Part shown: piece after piece, positions 21,854-33,540 of the stretch
Layout: each line of letters begins with the position of its first letter
Position numbering within the stretch: the stretch's first letter is position 1
From: Hygrocybe punicea
Taxonomy: Eukaryota > Basidiomycota > Agaricomycetes > Agaricales > Hygrophoraceae
DNA: 64,000 nucleotides
Reading direction: 5' to 3'
NCBI GenBank assembly: GCA_963556145.1
Contig: OY744462.1
Coordinates: forward strand, 6,944,001-7,008,000
The notes under the pieces: generated by a model
Databases searched by the model: none
What the model saw: the letters and a program-made list of their open reading frames with translations, nothing else
What the model was told of the DNA's origin: nothing
Program-made: the position numbers and the translations under genes

Positions 21854-24800
21854 GCCCCCATCCTCTCTTACAATCTCCCTGTTCTGTTTTACCGCTCCCC
21901 CAGCGCGTCTTTGGCGCTGGCTTATGCACACCTACACCTGCACTTTTCCACACACACACAACCCTCAGTAGACCCCCGGTACGGTTTCCCCAAGCAAGTT
22001 AAACTGGTAGGCGCGGAGACGTACGCAGACATAAACGGGACACGGACTATCGATGTGGATAAAGTTTCTTTGTTTCGCGCTTTTTTGGATATCATTATGC
22101 ATACCCTTTTTTGTTGTTCCTTCTCTCATCGGACAGCAATCACGCAATGTATACTTTATGGCAACTCCCTTCCAACATCTGTCACGTTCTTCGGTTCTTT
22201 TGGTTCTATTTTTGTTCCCTTTGACTTTCGATCTTGTTGGCTTCTTTCTTCGTCTCCCTTTGTCACGCACGCGCGCATCACCAGTATATGCGTCGCCAAC
22301 TCGTTCTTTTTCTTCTTTTCTTTGTGTTTCGGACACTGCGATTCGCGCCACCGCATGGATAACCACATACCCTCCGGCATCTCCCAATCCAATTGTTGTT
22401 ATTATCATTGCATTGACGCGTCGCACTTTGATCTGCTTTTGTTGTTGTTTTGTTGTTACAGTAGTAGTAGTAGTAGCAGTAGTAGTGTATACGGAATTGG
22501 AAACACGAAATTTTGGAAATTATTATTATTGTTGAAGCGATAACGTGATGGACACAACTCTCGGAGTCCGATATACGTCAGAAAACCGATGACGTGTTGT
22601 TCCTTGCCCAGGGATCGTACGATACGTATCCAATGGTTCCGATGATGATAATGGTGTGAACCCCACACATGCCCCACAACCGAAGAACACGTAGTACGTA
22701 GTCTACTAGCGCTAACCAGCGAGCGTTTGCCGAAGCGCTTGCACATGACCACGACCGGTGACCATGACTCAGTCGACGTCGTGACTCGGCACTGCAATTT
22801 GCATCGCAATTATTATTATTAATTATCGTAGCGAGCTCGACTCGGTGGTTGCTTTGGTTTGATTCGGGGTTTTGTTGTTTTTTTTTCTTTCTTGTCAAAG
22901 TTTCTTTCTTTTTTCTTTCTTTTCTTTCTCTGCACCGGGATTCAACGTTCCGGGTACCTGGGAGGAGGCGGTGTAATACTATAGTTGGACAAACAAAGTT
23001 CAGGCGTCTGACTCGGAAAGGAACGGAATGAATTGGTTGGTTGGTTTGGTTGGTTTTTTACGCTTGGGGGTTACATACGGTATGGCTTATAATGGCCATG
23101 GCCATGGTCATGGTGTTCCTCGTTCCTCAGCAAAAGCTTAACTTACAAAGCCACAAGATCAACTGCGCATGTTGACATCTGCATTATAATATGCCAATGA
23201 CATATGCCCCGGACTGATGGACCTTACAACCAGTGGGTACGCAGCGCTGGCCAGCCCACGCCTTTCCGACGGATTTACGATGGCCGATGACTGCATCACG
23301 TTGACCTGGTGGACCTGGTCACACACCACTATAGCTATGGCTACCAGGACCGACCCCGACCCCAACTCCAACACGGCAGAACGGCAGAACGGTGACGCAA
23401 AACGAGACGAACGTCTGGGAATTTCTGGTGCGTGGGCGGTGCGGGAAAAAAAAAGAGTTTGCTGACTTAAGTTTTGCGGTGAAGAAGGGTTCCGATAGCG
23501 AGTCGACGTCGACCGCTCTTTCATGAGGTGCCGTGAGGTGGGGGCTTACATCCGCAAACTGGCGTTTCCCCCACCCCCCCGGCGTTCGAGTTCCTCCGAT
23601 GGGACAGACAGACAGCCCAGGACGGAAAGAAAAACGTGGAAGTTTGGTTCAGTTCACCGTGTTGGGGGTTTAGCAATAGTTGCGTTTTTCAAGCGCTCAG
23701 AGACTTCTCGTCTCTTTTAAAGGCTGGTTCCGGTTCTCTTGGCTGGACTAGCTTGGCGGAGGCAGTCAGGCAGGCAGGCAGGCAAGGTTTAAGCTTGTAA
23801 TAATAGTACTGATTCCGGGGTACTCCTTTGGTGTGTAGCCAGCATGTGCGCAGGGCCTCCCTCCCTTGGGAGGTGCAATTCAACCTGTAACTAGTACTAT
23901 ATAGTTGTATAAAGCGTTGTCGGAGCGGGTAGCCGTTGGGTCTGGAACTGGTATATCGTGATCATGATCCATCGGCCTTGGCTGGCAGAGGCACCAGTAC
24001 TAGTACTGGCATGAGGCAGACCGGCAGACCTTTCAGTTCTAGCACGGTGTCTTTCTGTCACCGAGAAGACCTTTCATGGCTAGCTGCCCCAAAGTGTTCC
24101 CAAAGATTCCAAGAAGAACTTTGAAACAAAGAACATTCCTTTGAATGGCCCGGGGCGGGGTGGTGGTGCGGGTCGGTTTCTTTTCCGTCCCGGAGGAGTC
24201 GTTCATTCGATGGGCCAAGGGTGGACTGCATTCGCGCAGCATTCGTCACGGTCATGATGATGGCAGTACGTCTTGACATTGATGTTTCTTTTTTCTTAAA
24301 ATCATTTCAAAATCGGAGAGATTGTCGGCATTATTGCATAGTACGTCTTCAAATTGCATTTTAGATATGATATAAGTACACGTATCATCAATCTCGATAT
24401 ACACAGCAGCAGCAGCAGCTTGAACAATTTCGATGTGGTTTTTAACTTCAGTGGCATCGGGTGGTACGTGCCGGCTGCAGCAAAGGGGTTGTGGCCTGTG
24501 CGGCTTTTTTTTTTTGGATAGGTCCAGAGTGCCAGTACTGCGAGTCGTGTCAGCCATCGAACAAGAATACGCAAAAAATTCCGAGGTTACTGTCAATCTT
24601 TCTTTCCAGGACAATCGGGCCGAATCGGCCGATCCCTCCGATCTTGCCAACTCACTGCCACTGCCATAGATCATATTCCTTGCCAGTGGTTCGCTAAATT
24701 TACCGCACCTACAAGTTGGTCCGATTCCGATTCAGCGCTGGTTTGGGGGGCGGCCACAGGTCTTTGGTATTTCAATTGTTATAACAAGTCCAAACTTTCA

Positions 24801-25132
24801 TTGCCGCTTCACATTTAGGTTTTTTTTTTCTAATTCTGATATGAGATGCGATATGCGCTTGGGTAATAGTACAGCCTCGAATGTGTAACAAATGCGTCTT
24901 CCTCGATTGGATTTGTTGTGGTATGGCCAGGGTTGGCATTACCCACTGGCCCCACTGGGGAGCCGTTTGTGAGTCACACTCAGGCTGTTCATCCAGTTAT
25001 TCAAATTGTCGTGCTTTTCACATACAGTTTGGTTATAATTATGGTGGTTTTGCGTGCCGTGGTACCAACGATGGTGTTGACATCCGAGTCGTTGTTTGCA
25101 TTTACAGAATCTATTATTATTGTTGGTTGTTC
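21854..25132. other. Intergenic region, 3' flank and microsatellites
   Basis: Begins with the pyrimidine-rich 3' flank of the 20915 gene. It contains a (GTA)n run at 22462-22490 and (CAG)n at 24403-24420. Short frames on both strands lack conserved motifs; nothing else recognised. The left copy of the CATCAGAC target duplication of the next element is at 25133-25140. Confidence 0.5.
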
Positions 25133-25140
25133 CATCAGAC

Positions 25141-25718
25141 AGGACCCCCGATTATCTCTACTAAGGCCAGATCAAAATCCGGACAAATTTTGAGGTTTTA
25201 GCACAAAATGCCAGGGTAAAGTCCGGACAAAACCGCTCCAGGTGGCAAAAATGCCAGTTCCAAAGTCCGGACAGGGGCCCCCCAGCTAACCTGAGGCCAG
25301 TTAGAAATCCGGACAACAGGGGGACATTGCAAGAAATTTTAATTGATTAATAATTAATTTCGAGCCATCCTGGAGGTCACAGCTCGCATGCAAACGAAGC
25401 ATTATGCTTTGTTACCCTCAATCTCAATCCTCTGTCTACTGAATCTCCAATCTGGTGTGAAATCCTTATCTAAAGGTAACATTGAGCTTTCGGTGGAGAA
25501 CACTAAGATGTTCATGGATCTACACCAAGGATCCAAGAAGTATGAAATTCCACCTTCCTAGTAGGCTAGATCGCTAATCCGGACAAAATTTACTGAAATT
25601 GGCAGGCCAGATCAAAGTCCGGACAAAATTGGCCAAAATTGGCCATTTTTTATCCGGACATGAAAATCAAAATTCAAGTTTTTGTGATCTGGCCTTGGTA
25701 GAGATAATCGGGGGTCCT
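25141..25718. mobile_element. 578-bp MITE with perfect 8-bp target duplication
   Basis: The left terminus AGGACCCCCGATTATCTCTA and the inverted right terminus match with one or two mismatches over about 35 bp, continuing to AAGGCCAGATCA. CATCAGAC is duplicated exactly on both sides (25133-25140 and 25719-25726). Seven copies of TCCGGACA, all in the same orientation, cluster near the two ends at 25178, 25222, 25266, 25308, 25578, 25618 and 25653, with none in the centre. No coding capacity. The 8-bp duplication fits hAT, P or KDZ-type transposases; the ends do not decide among them. Confidence 0.93.
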
Positions 25719-25726
25719 CATCAGAC

Positions 25727-26721
25727 ATCCCATGGAGCCGTAGATGTCTCCCTTGGTGCGTATTCAGATCAAACAACAATTAGATATAATGGGCATTATT
25801 GATCTTGAATCCGCAGGTGCGAGATCCACCGCATATTCCTCGTACAATCATGCCAGAGTACGTACATACGCATGCAGGCCTATGGTCAGCCTTTGCGGTG
25901 GGGTCTAGTATGTGCAAGCTCGAGTAAACATCACCTAATCATCACTCGATTATTAGGTTTTTTACAATTTCTAACCTTGCGGCTAAGTCATTTTGGGGTG
26001 GGGGGCCAGGTTGACCCTGATCCGCGGTCCGCAGGATAATGTCAAATAGGACCAGGGTTTCATTGGACGTTTGTTGGTAGGTAGGTAGGGGGGAGGACGA
26101 GGATGAAGGAGAGCCTCTTCTAATAATTAATTCAAAGCGACAGGAAAAAATAGCGTCCTCACGGGGGGGAAAATAAAAATGAGGGCCGTGTGTGTGTCCA
26201 TATCGCTGTATTCATTTCTCACCCCGTATTGATCAATTCCTCACTCAAAGGGGTTGGTTGCAGCCTACCAAGATGTCAAGATGGTTTTATTATTATTTAA
26301 ATTATGGAGGAGGGGGGGTAAGTACATCCTTGTCTTTTGTAGTGGCAGTCCAGCCTCAGGTGCTGTGTATAGCAACTCATTTGCACCCACATATCAATTT
26401 CCTCACAACCGTGTTGAAATGTTCATGGCAGTGTGGTGGGAAGAAAATGCAACCACTGATGCAATACTTATCCAAACTGCTTGATTAGTTGCCTATCATT
26501 AATAAACAAGCCCTGCATGCTTCCACTGCTGGAAATCTGGTTGTCGTGATACCAGTAACTGGATGGGTTTCCTGTGTTTGGTCTGTTGTGATGTCTCATC
26601 TATCTTTTTCAGATTATTCGGGTATAAGTTGATTTCATTCATGTGCCCATTATGAGTGTTCTTTCAAAGATGATGTACATTGTGTTGCAAAATTGAGCCC
26701 AGAAAAGTCATCAGTACAAGT
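25727..26721. other. Intergenic, one unrecognised short frame
   Basis: Mostly AT-rich and low-complexity. A plus-strand frame around 26254-26484 contains SGSPASGAVYSNSFAP and PHNRVEMFMAVWWEENATTD. This looks like a decayed protein-coding exon, but I cannot place it in a family. Confidence 0.35.
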
Positions 26722-27036
26722 GAGGTAACAACTACAAAAAATGTCCAGCAGCAAAGGCTGTAGCTGATAGGGGTTGAGTGGAGAGGGGATAGGAGAGGAG
26801 TGCTATGTACTAAGAGATGGAAAACAAAGAAATCTGATATATAAGTATATACATACTGATTCCAAATCATTATGAACATCGCATGGTTGACAGGAAGGAT
26901 TCTGGAGTTGGATCTGGAGTGGAATCAGTGGAATGAAGCAGAATCATGTGGAATCAATAATAACTGAGTGGAAATGGATGGGAACGGAAGTGGGGTATGG
27001 AGAGGGTACAGATCCAGGGGGTCCGGGGCCTCTACA
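26722..27036 (+). repeat. 5'-truncated copy of the 613-bp LTR family
   Basis: Matches the second half of the LTR at 38287-38899, from the GCGAAGGCTGTAACTGAT region (here GCAAAGGCTGTAGCTGAT) to GGGGCCTCTACA. Many CpG-to-TpG/CpA changes. Left boundary approximate. Confidence 0.75.
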
Positions 27037-28118
27037 CCAGCTCCTTGCAGCATAATCTAGTCCCCTCACTCCCCTGCCTTCAAAAAAACCAGGGCTGGCA
27101 TGAACATTCATCACTGCCAGCCAATCCATTGAGATAGAGAGGTGGTGCATTGGGTGGTTGAGAGAGTTGTCATTGGAGCAGGCCCTTATGAAAAGAAAGT
27201 AAACACAACTTTGGAAGGAAACTAGAATTGTACGTCTTGTATTGACATATGGAAAGGCCAAACAAGTTGGTCATCATCCTCAGGGATGATGGGGATTAAC
27301 TGAACTCCTACCAATGCATGAATGACGTTGTATTGCGACAGAATAAGCCGAAGGTTTTACTTCACAAGACGGTTTAGGGAAAAGGGCTTAGGTTCTGAAG
27401 GCAATCAATCTTAGAATAAGAGAAAGCGATTGAGTAGTAAGTGATATGAAATTTAAAGTCTACTGTACAAGCTGAAAGTAGACTTCTTATATAGTCCAAG
27501 GGAGTGGCTATGTTATGAGGAAAGGGATAGGGGCTATGCGCCGTAGCATATGGTGATAAGGGATGAAACATGAATGAAAGGAGATATCATACAGCATTTG
27601 TCGTATCATACGACTAAGTGGAAGGAAATGGCAGCACATATATGAAAGGAATGACTAATGATAGCGGAAGAGGAGAGTGAGAAGGAAAAAGAAAGAAGTA
27701 AGCACGTTTAGCTAAGAAATCATAACAGACGTCCCTAGTTTCGAGTTGAAGAAGACATGTGAGAGCCCTCATGGACAAGTATTCTGTAGCAAGCATGATG
27801 GCTCCAAGTACCTGATCAAAGTGAGGTTTGTGTGGAGCCATTTGATGACCTGAATGTAAAGAGGCTTTCCCCACTAGTTCATCAAGTTCTGATTGCAAAG
27901 GCCATGGCAGTGTCATGTTTTACATGAGTTGACAGTTGTCTTCAAATATGGTAGTCAGACATGACTGAAAGAATGTGTCAATCAGTGTTGTATTCTAAGA
28001 GGTTATTAACCCCAATTTTTTCCCTGAAGACTTAGTATTTAGATAAAGCCTTAATTAAGACTTGTTATTAAGACATTATTAAGACACTGACTGAAAATGG
28101 CACTGCCCTCATGACTCA
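27037..28118. other. Non-coding, probably decayed repeat
   Basis: Purine-rich plus strand with frames on the minus strand only. Two imperfect AAGACATTATTAAGACACTG-like runs near 28050. No gene or terminal-repeat pair recognised. Confidence 0.4.
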
Positions 28119-30330
28119 TTGAAGTCATCACCTGAACCCTCCAACTCCCCATCATCTGGGATCCTTTCTGTGTCTGCTTCCTCATCAGCAAACAGTTCCA
28201 TTAGCCATGCCTCCTCTGTGTATGCCTGTTGTTGATATGTATACCTCAGTTGCTCATTGATATTGGTTTCCTTGTGACCCGAAAACAAGTTGAGTGATCA
28301 AGGCAGCTACTTTGACCTCTAGTGACCATACAAATGGTGTTGTAAGTCATCCAAGTTGTCATGTAAGGCCTTGTCTTGGTCTGGACCCATTTTTCATCTC
28401 TGTTCACCATCCTGCACAATGCTTGACCAGTGGCTTGCTTCAATGTTTTTCTTCGGTGTTTGCATGATTTTTCCATTTCTGGTGTTCTTGAATAAAACCT
28501 GCTTCTTGATGTGATATTGTAATATCAGCACCAACCTGTGGATATAGAATTAGTAATGGTAGAACAATTGTAAAAGAATTCCAAGTTTCAGCCTCACCTT
28601 TGCCAATTTCTCAAGCCTTGGCAACTTCAAATAATTCCAGAGATGGGTCTTCTTTTTTGAGGTCAGAAAAGCTATGCTTGAGCCTGGCTTGATTTACAGA
28701 CATGCTCAGTAGTAGGATTGTGAAGTCAGCAAGCTCAAAGACTGATTTAGTTGGCAAAAAGGCTTGCCACATTGTGAGAGGGCTATCTCCCTATTATGGT
28801 ACATGAGTTATAATCCCTGCAGCAATAGATGTACAAGCCTCACATGAACATTCTGAAAAGACTCTTTATTTTTTGCCCAGTCCTCAAATGGACCAGTTGA
28901 GCTTAAATACAGAAACTTCTTTTTCCTTTGTAAGTTTTGTGACTTTCTATTCTGCCTCTTCTTCAGCAGAACAGGGAACCTTTGGGGGTCAGGAATCAAC
29001 ATGACCATAAGTCTAAGAAAATAGCTATTAGTAAAATGAACAAGGTTGATCAAAAAGCATACATCAAGTAAGATAGTATTCAGTGTAAATGGGCTCCTCA
29101 CAGCCTTGTCACTCAAGCATGAAATGCCTTTGAAGGGGTTGAGGACAAGTGGCAGCACAAACATAGGCTGGTCAAGGGCTTTCCAGCATTTCTCAATCCT
29201 TTTTGTTATGCCTACTGCAAGAGCTTGGTTTGTGTGCTTCTGAAAATACAAAAATATTTCTGCAAATGTCAAAAGTGCCTGGTCTGGGCACATACTGTCA
29301 GTTTGATTCATATTAATCCCAAGACAAATTGGCTCAAGATCATCTACAACTGTCCTTAGTTGATGCCAAAATGCTGGCTCATTGTGATGGCGAGTGTGGG
29401 TGTAGACTCAGATTGGAATCTACAAAAAGGAGTGATCAGCTAGAAAGTGATTGTAGGAGTTCTAGGTTTTCTATAGAATTGTCTTAATCAAATCCTACCC
29501 AGATCCATCCAGAACAGAGGGGAAGTATGAGGAGAGGACGAAGGGAAATATAGACAATACGAAGAGAGGGCTAAGAAATAGAACTGAGGTGTGATGATAA
29601 GATGTATTTCTTATGTGTAAAAAGTACAACTTTTATACTACTACTACTACTACTGGTAGAATCCTGTGCTGTAGTAACAAGCAAAGGCTGTATATGATAG
29701 GGGAGGGAGTGGAGAGTGAGACATGAGTAAAGTCCTATGTACTAGGAAACTGGAAATAAAGATATATGATATACAAATGGATACATACTAATTCTGGGTC
29801 ATTAGGAACATTGCATTGTTGATCAGGAACAATTCTGGAGTCAGATCCAGAGCAGAATCAATGATAATGGAATGGAAATGGTTGGGAATGGAGTGGGATA
29901 TGAAGAGGATACAGATCCAGAGGGTCCAGAGCCTCTACATTGTCTATGAGCTTGCAATGCACAGTCGCCTCATCCTTGAGCTCCTGCCTTTTCTGACAAT
30001 TTTTCTCTGTGCAAACTTGAGCAGCAATTATCTCTCACTTCTGAGAGATTACTGCACTTTGCATGGTCAAAGGTGATGAAATGTGTGGTCCAGCAGGTCA
30101 TATTTGTGACCAGGAATGTGAGAACCTTTCTGGGTGGCACAGACATTTCTGCCTGTGACTTGTTGAAGACTGTATGGAGTTTTGCATGATTAAAAACCCA
30201 GCCAATAAGGTCCATGGCTACAAAATAAAGGCCTAGGAGACACCTGGTTGTGTTTCAATAGATCAGAACTGAGATCAGCTTTTTCTTACCAGCCAGTTTG
30301 AGGCAACACTAGGTACAGCAAGGTCATGTC
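28119..30330 (-). pseudogene. Second hAT-family transposase relic, split by a solo LTR
   Basis: Minus-strand blocks run from upstream to downstream. MDLIGWVFNHAKLHTVF and NMTCWTTHFITFDH (30215-30050) are followed by DEATVHCKLIDN (about 29990-29945). The LTR 29383-29939 interrupts here, and the frame resumes as EPAFWHQLRTVVDDLEPICLG, then NMNQTDSMCPDQALLTFAEIF, LVLNPFKGISCLSD and LSSTGPFEDWAKNKESF. Further on are LPTKSVFELADFTILLL, MSVNQARLKHSFSDLK, and an acidic tail ELEGSGDDFNES. An intron of about 66 bp near 28530-28600 and another near 30235-30290 are visible. Multiple stops and frame changes disable it. It differs in sequence from the 5268-6640 relic, so it is a separate hAT lineage. Confidence 0.8.
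29383..29939 (+). repeat. Decayed solo LTR inside the hAT relic
   Basis: Starts TGTGATGGCGAGTGTGG and ends AGAGCCTCTACA, with the full LTR framework but a shorter middle. Removing it joins GCTCATAGACAA to TGAGCC on the minus strand and restores the hAT reading frame LIDN-EPAFW. The left target-duplication copy has lost a few bases. Confidence 0.88.
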
Positions 30331-31109
30331 AGGGTGTATCCATGATTGGTTGGGAGTGTTCTAGAAGAATGGGTGACAAATAGAAAGAGGGCAAAGTGCG
30401 TTGTCTGAAGAAGGAATGAAAGTGTGAGAATAAATTGGAGTGCATCATTGGGATTTGAATGATGACAAAGAAAAAGAAAAAGAACACAAAGAACAAGACA
30501 AGGTCAAAAAGAAATAAAAAGGAATGTGTGGCTGTGCAGAATTGTAACACATGGAACAATTTAGAACAAGGACAATTCCACACCAATTTCTTTCCACCAG
30601 TTGAATTCCCTGTCATCCCTCATATGTCTTGGGTCAAAAAGAATATTCTGATTCCTCCTGGCATCTATGATGACGTGTGTTGCATAATTCACAAAAAAGA
30701 TCAAAGCAGACATATGCAAACCATCAAACTTGTCATACTGTGCAATGGTTCATGGTTCTTAAGAAAGGAGAAAAGGTCCTCCATTTAGTACACAACCTCA
30801 AACCCCTCAGCAAAGTTATGATCCAGCATTCCAGCATCATGCCAATCCCTGAAAATATCCCCAAATGATTCACTAATCAAGCCTGCAGAGTAATGCTCAA
30901 TCTCTATGTTGAATCTGATGAGCAATGGATTGCAGAATCCTCATGAGTTTAACAACCTTCCAGACACCCTTTGGAGCCTTGCAATTAGTTACCCTACCAA
31001 TAGGTTGGATGAATTCTGTCCCTATATTCCATGATGACATGACATTTATCTTGCAACCCAAAATTCCCAATGTTACAATTTCCTATGTCGATTATGTCCC
31101 CATCAAGGG

Positions 31110-32828
31110 TAGGCAATGACACCGGTATGGGTTACCTTTTTTGGACCTGGGCAAAACCCATACCCATGACCACGGGTCTTGGTATACCCGCAGGTACCGG
31201 CCCAAACAGAGCCACACAGCTTCATGGGAATTCTCAACACAAATACCAGCATCGACAATGACACCCAGCAATGCATCCGCACCCCCACAGGCTGCCCCAC
31301 GCACGCACGCATCTGCGACAACACAGATGATGCCGATAGCCACCACTTCCATGGCAACACAACACCAACCGCCTGCCAAATGGCCCCATCCTCGCATGAA
31401 ACCATGTCCCAGCATGACACTACATGCCCACTGCAAGAAGCAACAGCAACCGCATTGCATGATGCCCCGTCGTCAAATAGTGCCCCAACGCGAACCCCTG
31501 TGCCCAAAACCCAATGGGAGATGCATCATGTGCCCGTGTCAGCCCCAAACACAACGTCCCCACTGCAAAATGCGTCCGAACGCGTCTCAAGTCCCACCCT
31601 GGCCCCAAACCCTGTGCCCATGCAAGAAAACGTGTTCAAACGCATCCCAGACCGTGGTCCCACAACACCCAACCATTTGATGCCCACACAGGCCCCAAAG
31701 CCTGTGCCTGTGCAACAGAACATGCCCAAACACACCCCAGACCCCATCCCCCCCCCAAGTACATGCCCACACATGCCCACAATCACGACGCTGCCATCCA
31801 GACACCGCAACTGTGAACGCCAAGGCTAAACAGTGTCGAAATGCGGGCTGACGCATACGCGACGATGGAGGAGGATGAGAGGGAGGGGAGAATGGGAGAT
31901 GGTGTGGGGAATGAGGAGACGGATTCGATGGGCGAGGGTCTCTCGCCCACGAGAACCCAACCCGTCACGTGGTTCCCAGCCCCCCCACTCCTCGCATTTG
32001 CACAGCGCCACGTCAATTGATGTGCGTGTCAGCGATGCGATGTGACAGCGAGTTCTGTTGTAGACCCGAATGGGAATCTACGAAAGTGGTGATCAGCTAA
32101 GAAGTGATCAGAGGAGTTTAGTGTCTATAGTCTAGTCAATCCAACCCGAATCCAGGGTTCCGGATCAGAGGGGAAGTGAAGAGAGTGGAGTACGAAGACT
32201 AATGAGATGATACGAAGCGAGGACTAAGAAATAGAACTGAAGGGGAGCGATAACCTGTATTTTCTATATGGTGGGATATGATATTATGTTGTAGTATAAG
32301 GGTACATCTTTTATACTACTGGGAGTGATCCTGTGCTATAGTAACCATGTACTACAAGCGAAGGCTGTAACTGATGGGAGAGGAGTGGAGCGGAGTATAG
32401 GAGGAATGATGCTATGTACTAAGTAACGGGAAATGAAGATATATCATATGTAACTATATACGTACTGATTCCGGGTCATTAGAGACATCGCATCTTGAGT
32501 ATGAACGATTCTGGAGGCGGAATCCGGAGCGGAATCGACGGAGAGAACCGGAATCGGGTGGAATCGACGATACGTGAATGGGAATGGACGGGGACGAAGT
32601 GGGATATGAAGAGGATTCAGGTCCAGACGGCCCGGAGCCTCTACAGCGAGGTAGATGTGGGCTGGAACCCGCTGGGTTTCCTGCGTGGGTCAATACCTGT
32701 ACCCGACCCGCCGCTACCCGCCATCTACCCGCTGAAAAAAGACCCATGGGTAGATGGGTACGGGTTGGAGTGGGTCCGGGTACAGGTTGGCCTCGGGACA
32801 CCTGCGGGTATACCTGTGTCATTGCCTA
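31110..32828. mobile_element. Non-autonomous hAT-like element inside gypsy pol, carrying Pro-rich sequence and a solo LTR
   Basis: TIR TAGGCAATGACAC at the left and its exact inverse GTGTCATTGCCTA at the right, flanked by a perfect 8-bp duplication ATCAAGGG (31102-31109 and 32829-32836). Internal sequence near both ends is rich in GGTACCCG/GGGTATAC words. The middle (about 31200-31920) encodes Pro/Thr/Gln-rich frames homologous to those of the element at 10659-13300, followed by a CACGTCAATTGATGTG word near 32010. A 605-bp solo LTR is inserted at 32041-32645. No transposase. The 8-bp duplication and TAGGC start fit hAT. Confidence 0.9.
32041..32645 (+). repeat. Solo LTR with GCGA target duplication
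   Basis: 605 bp, TGTGACAGCGAG...GAGCCTCTACA, flanked by GCGA on both sides (32037-32040, 32646-32649). Same family and orientation as 38287-38899, with moderate divergence. Confidence 0.93.
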
Positions 32829-32866
32829 ATCAAGGGCCCCCCAACCAGATATATTCATGATAACAG

Positions 32867-33481
32867 TGTAGAGGCTCCAGATCATGTGGATCCATTTCCC
32901 CTTCATATCAGACACTGCTCCCGTCCATTCCCATTCCCATATCATCGATTCCGTTCGATTCTGCTCATTTCCATCGATTCCACTCCAGATTCCACCTCTG
33001 GAATCGTTCCTACTCAAGATGCAATGTCCCTAACGACCCGGAATCAGTACATATATAGTTATATATCATGTATCTTCGTTTCCCGTCTCCTTGTACATAA
33101 CACTACTCCACCTATCCTCCACTCCACTCCACCCCTATCATTTACAGCCTTCGCTTGTAGTACTTAGTTACTACAGCACAGGATCCCTCTCAGTAGTATA
33201 AAAGTAGCACATTTATACTACAAACAATATAGCAACACCAATCCCCAGACACATATAGAAATACCAATACCCAGAGTCCCATATAGAATCCTCTTATTGT
33301 CCCGTCTCATATATACTTGCCTTTGTCCTTTCTCCCATACTCTCCCTCTGAGTCCGGAACCCCTGGATTTGGGTTGGATTGACTAGACCTCTAAAGAAAC
33401 TAATTCCTCTGATCACTTTCTAGCTGATCACCCCTTTTTGTAGATTCCCATTCCGGGTCTACAACAGAACTCGCCATCACA
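32867..33481 (-). repeat. Solo LTR in inverted orientation with ACAG target duplication
   Basis: 615 bp, TGTAGAGGCTCC...CTCGCCATCACA, the reverse complement of the LTR family, flanked by ACAG (32863-32866 and 33482-33485). It interrupts the gypsy pol relic; removing it and one ACAG rejoins GATAACAG with ATCATACAAAAC in frame. Confidence 0.92.
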
Positions 33482-33540
33482 ACAGATCATACAAAACTAT
33501 TCCTGAAAACAGTAGCATTAATCATTTCATATAGGAACAT

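Larger units (their letters stand above)
30490..33540 (+). pseudogene. Ty3/gypsy pol fragment (reverse transcriptase), interrupted twice
   Basis: Plus-strand blocks: NNLEQGQFHTNFFPPVEFPV, HMSWVKKNILIPPGIYDDVC (30540-30690), LTTFQTPFGALQLVTLPIGW and NSVPIFHDDMTFILQP (30945-31065), then ISYVDYVPIKG (31075-31109). The catalytic YxDD box is YVDY (31084-31095), so a catalytic Asp is lost. The frame resumes after the TIR element as IKGPPTRYIHDN (32829-32866), and again after the inverted LTR as YKTIPENSSINHF (33488-33530), followed by TAG where Trp is expected before EHF. The fragment lacks gag, integrase and LTRs of its own. Confidence 0.85.

Noticed and set aside
22053..22543. 160-210-codon frames with hydrophobic/Ser runs
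   Set aside because: Lie in the pyrimidine-rich 3' flank. The Ser and Val runs come from a (GTA)n microsatellite, with no conserved motif.
29383..29939. A clean 4-bp duplication around the LTR in the hAT relic
   Set aside because: The right side fits TTGT but the left copy has lost bases; only the rejoined reading frame proves the insertion point.
30490..31109. Functional gypsy reverse transcriptase
   Set aside because: Catalytic YxDD is YVDY, frames are broken, and two later insertions interrupt it.
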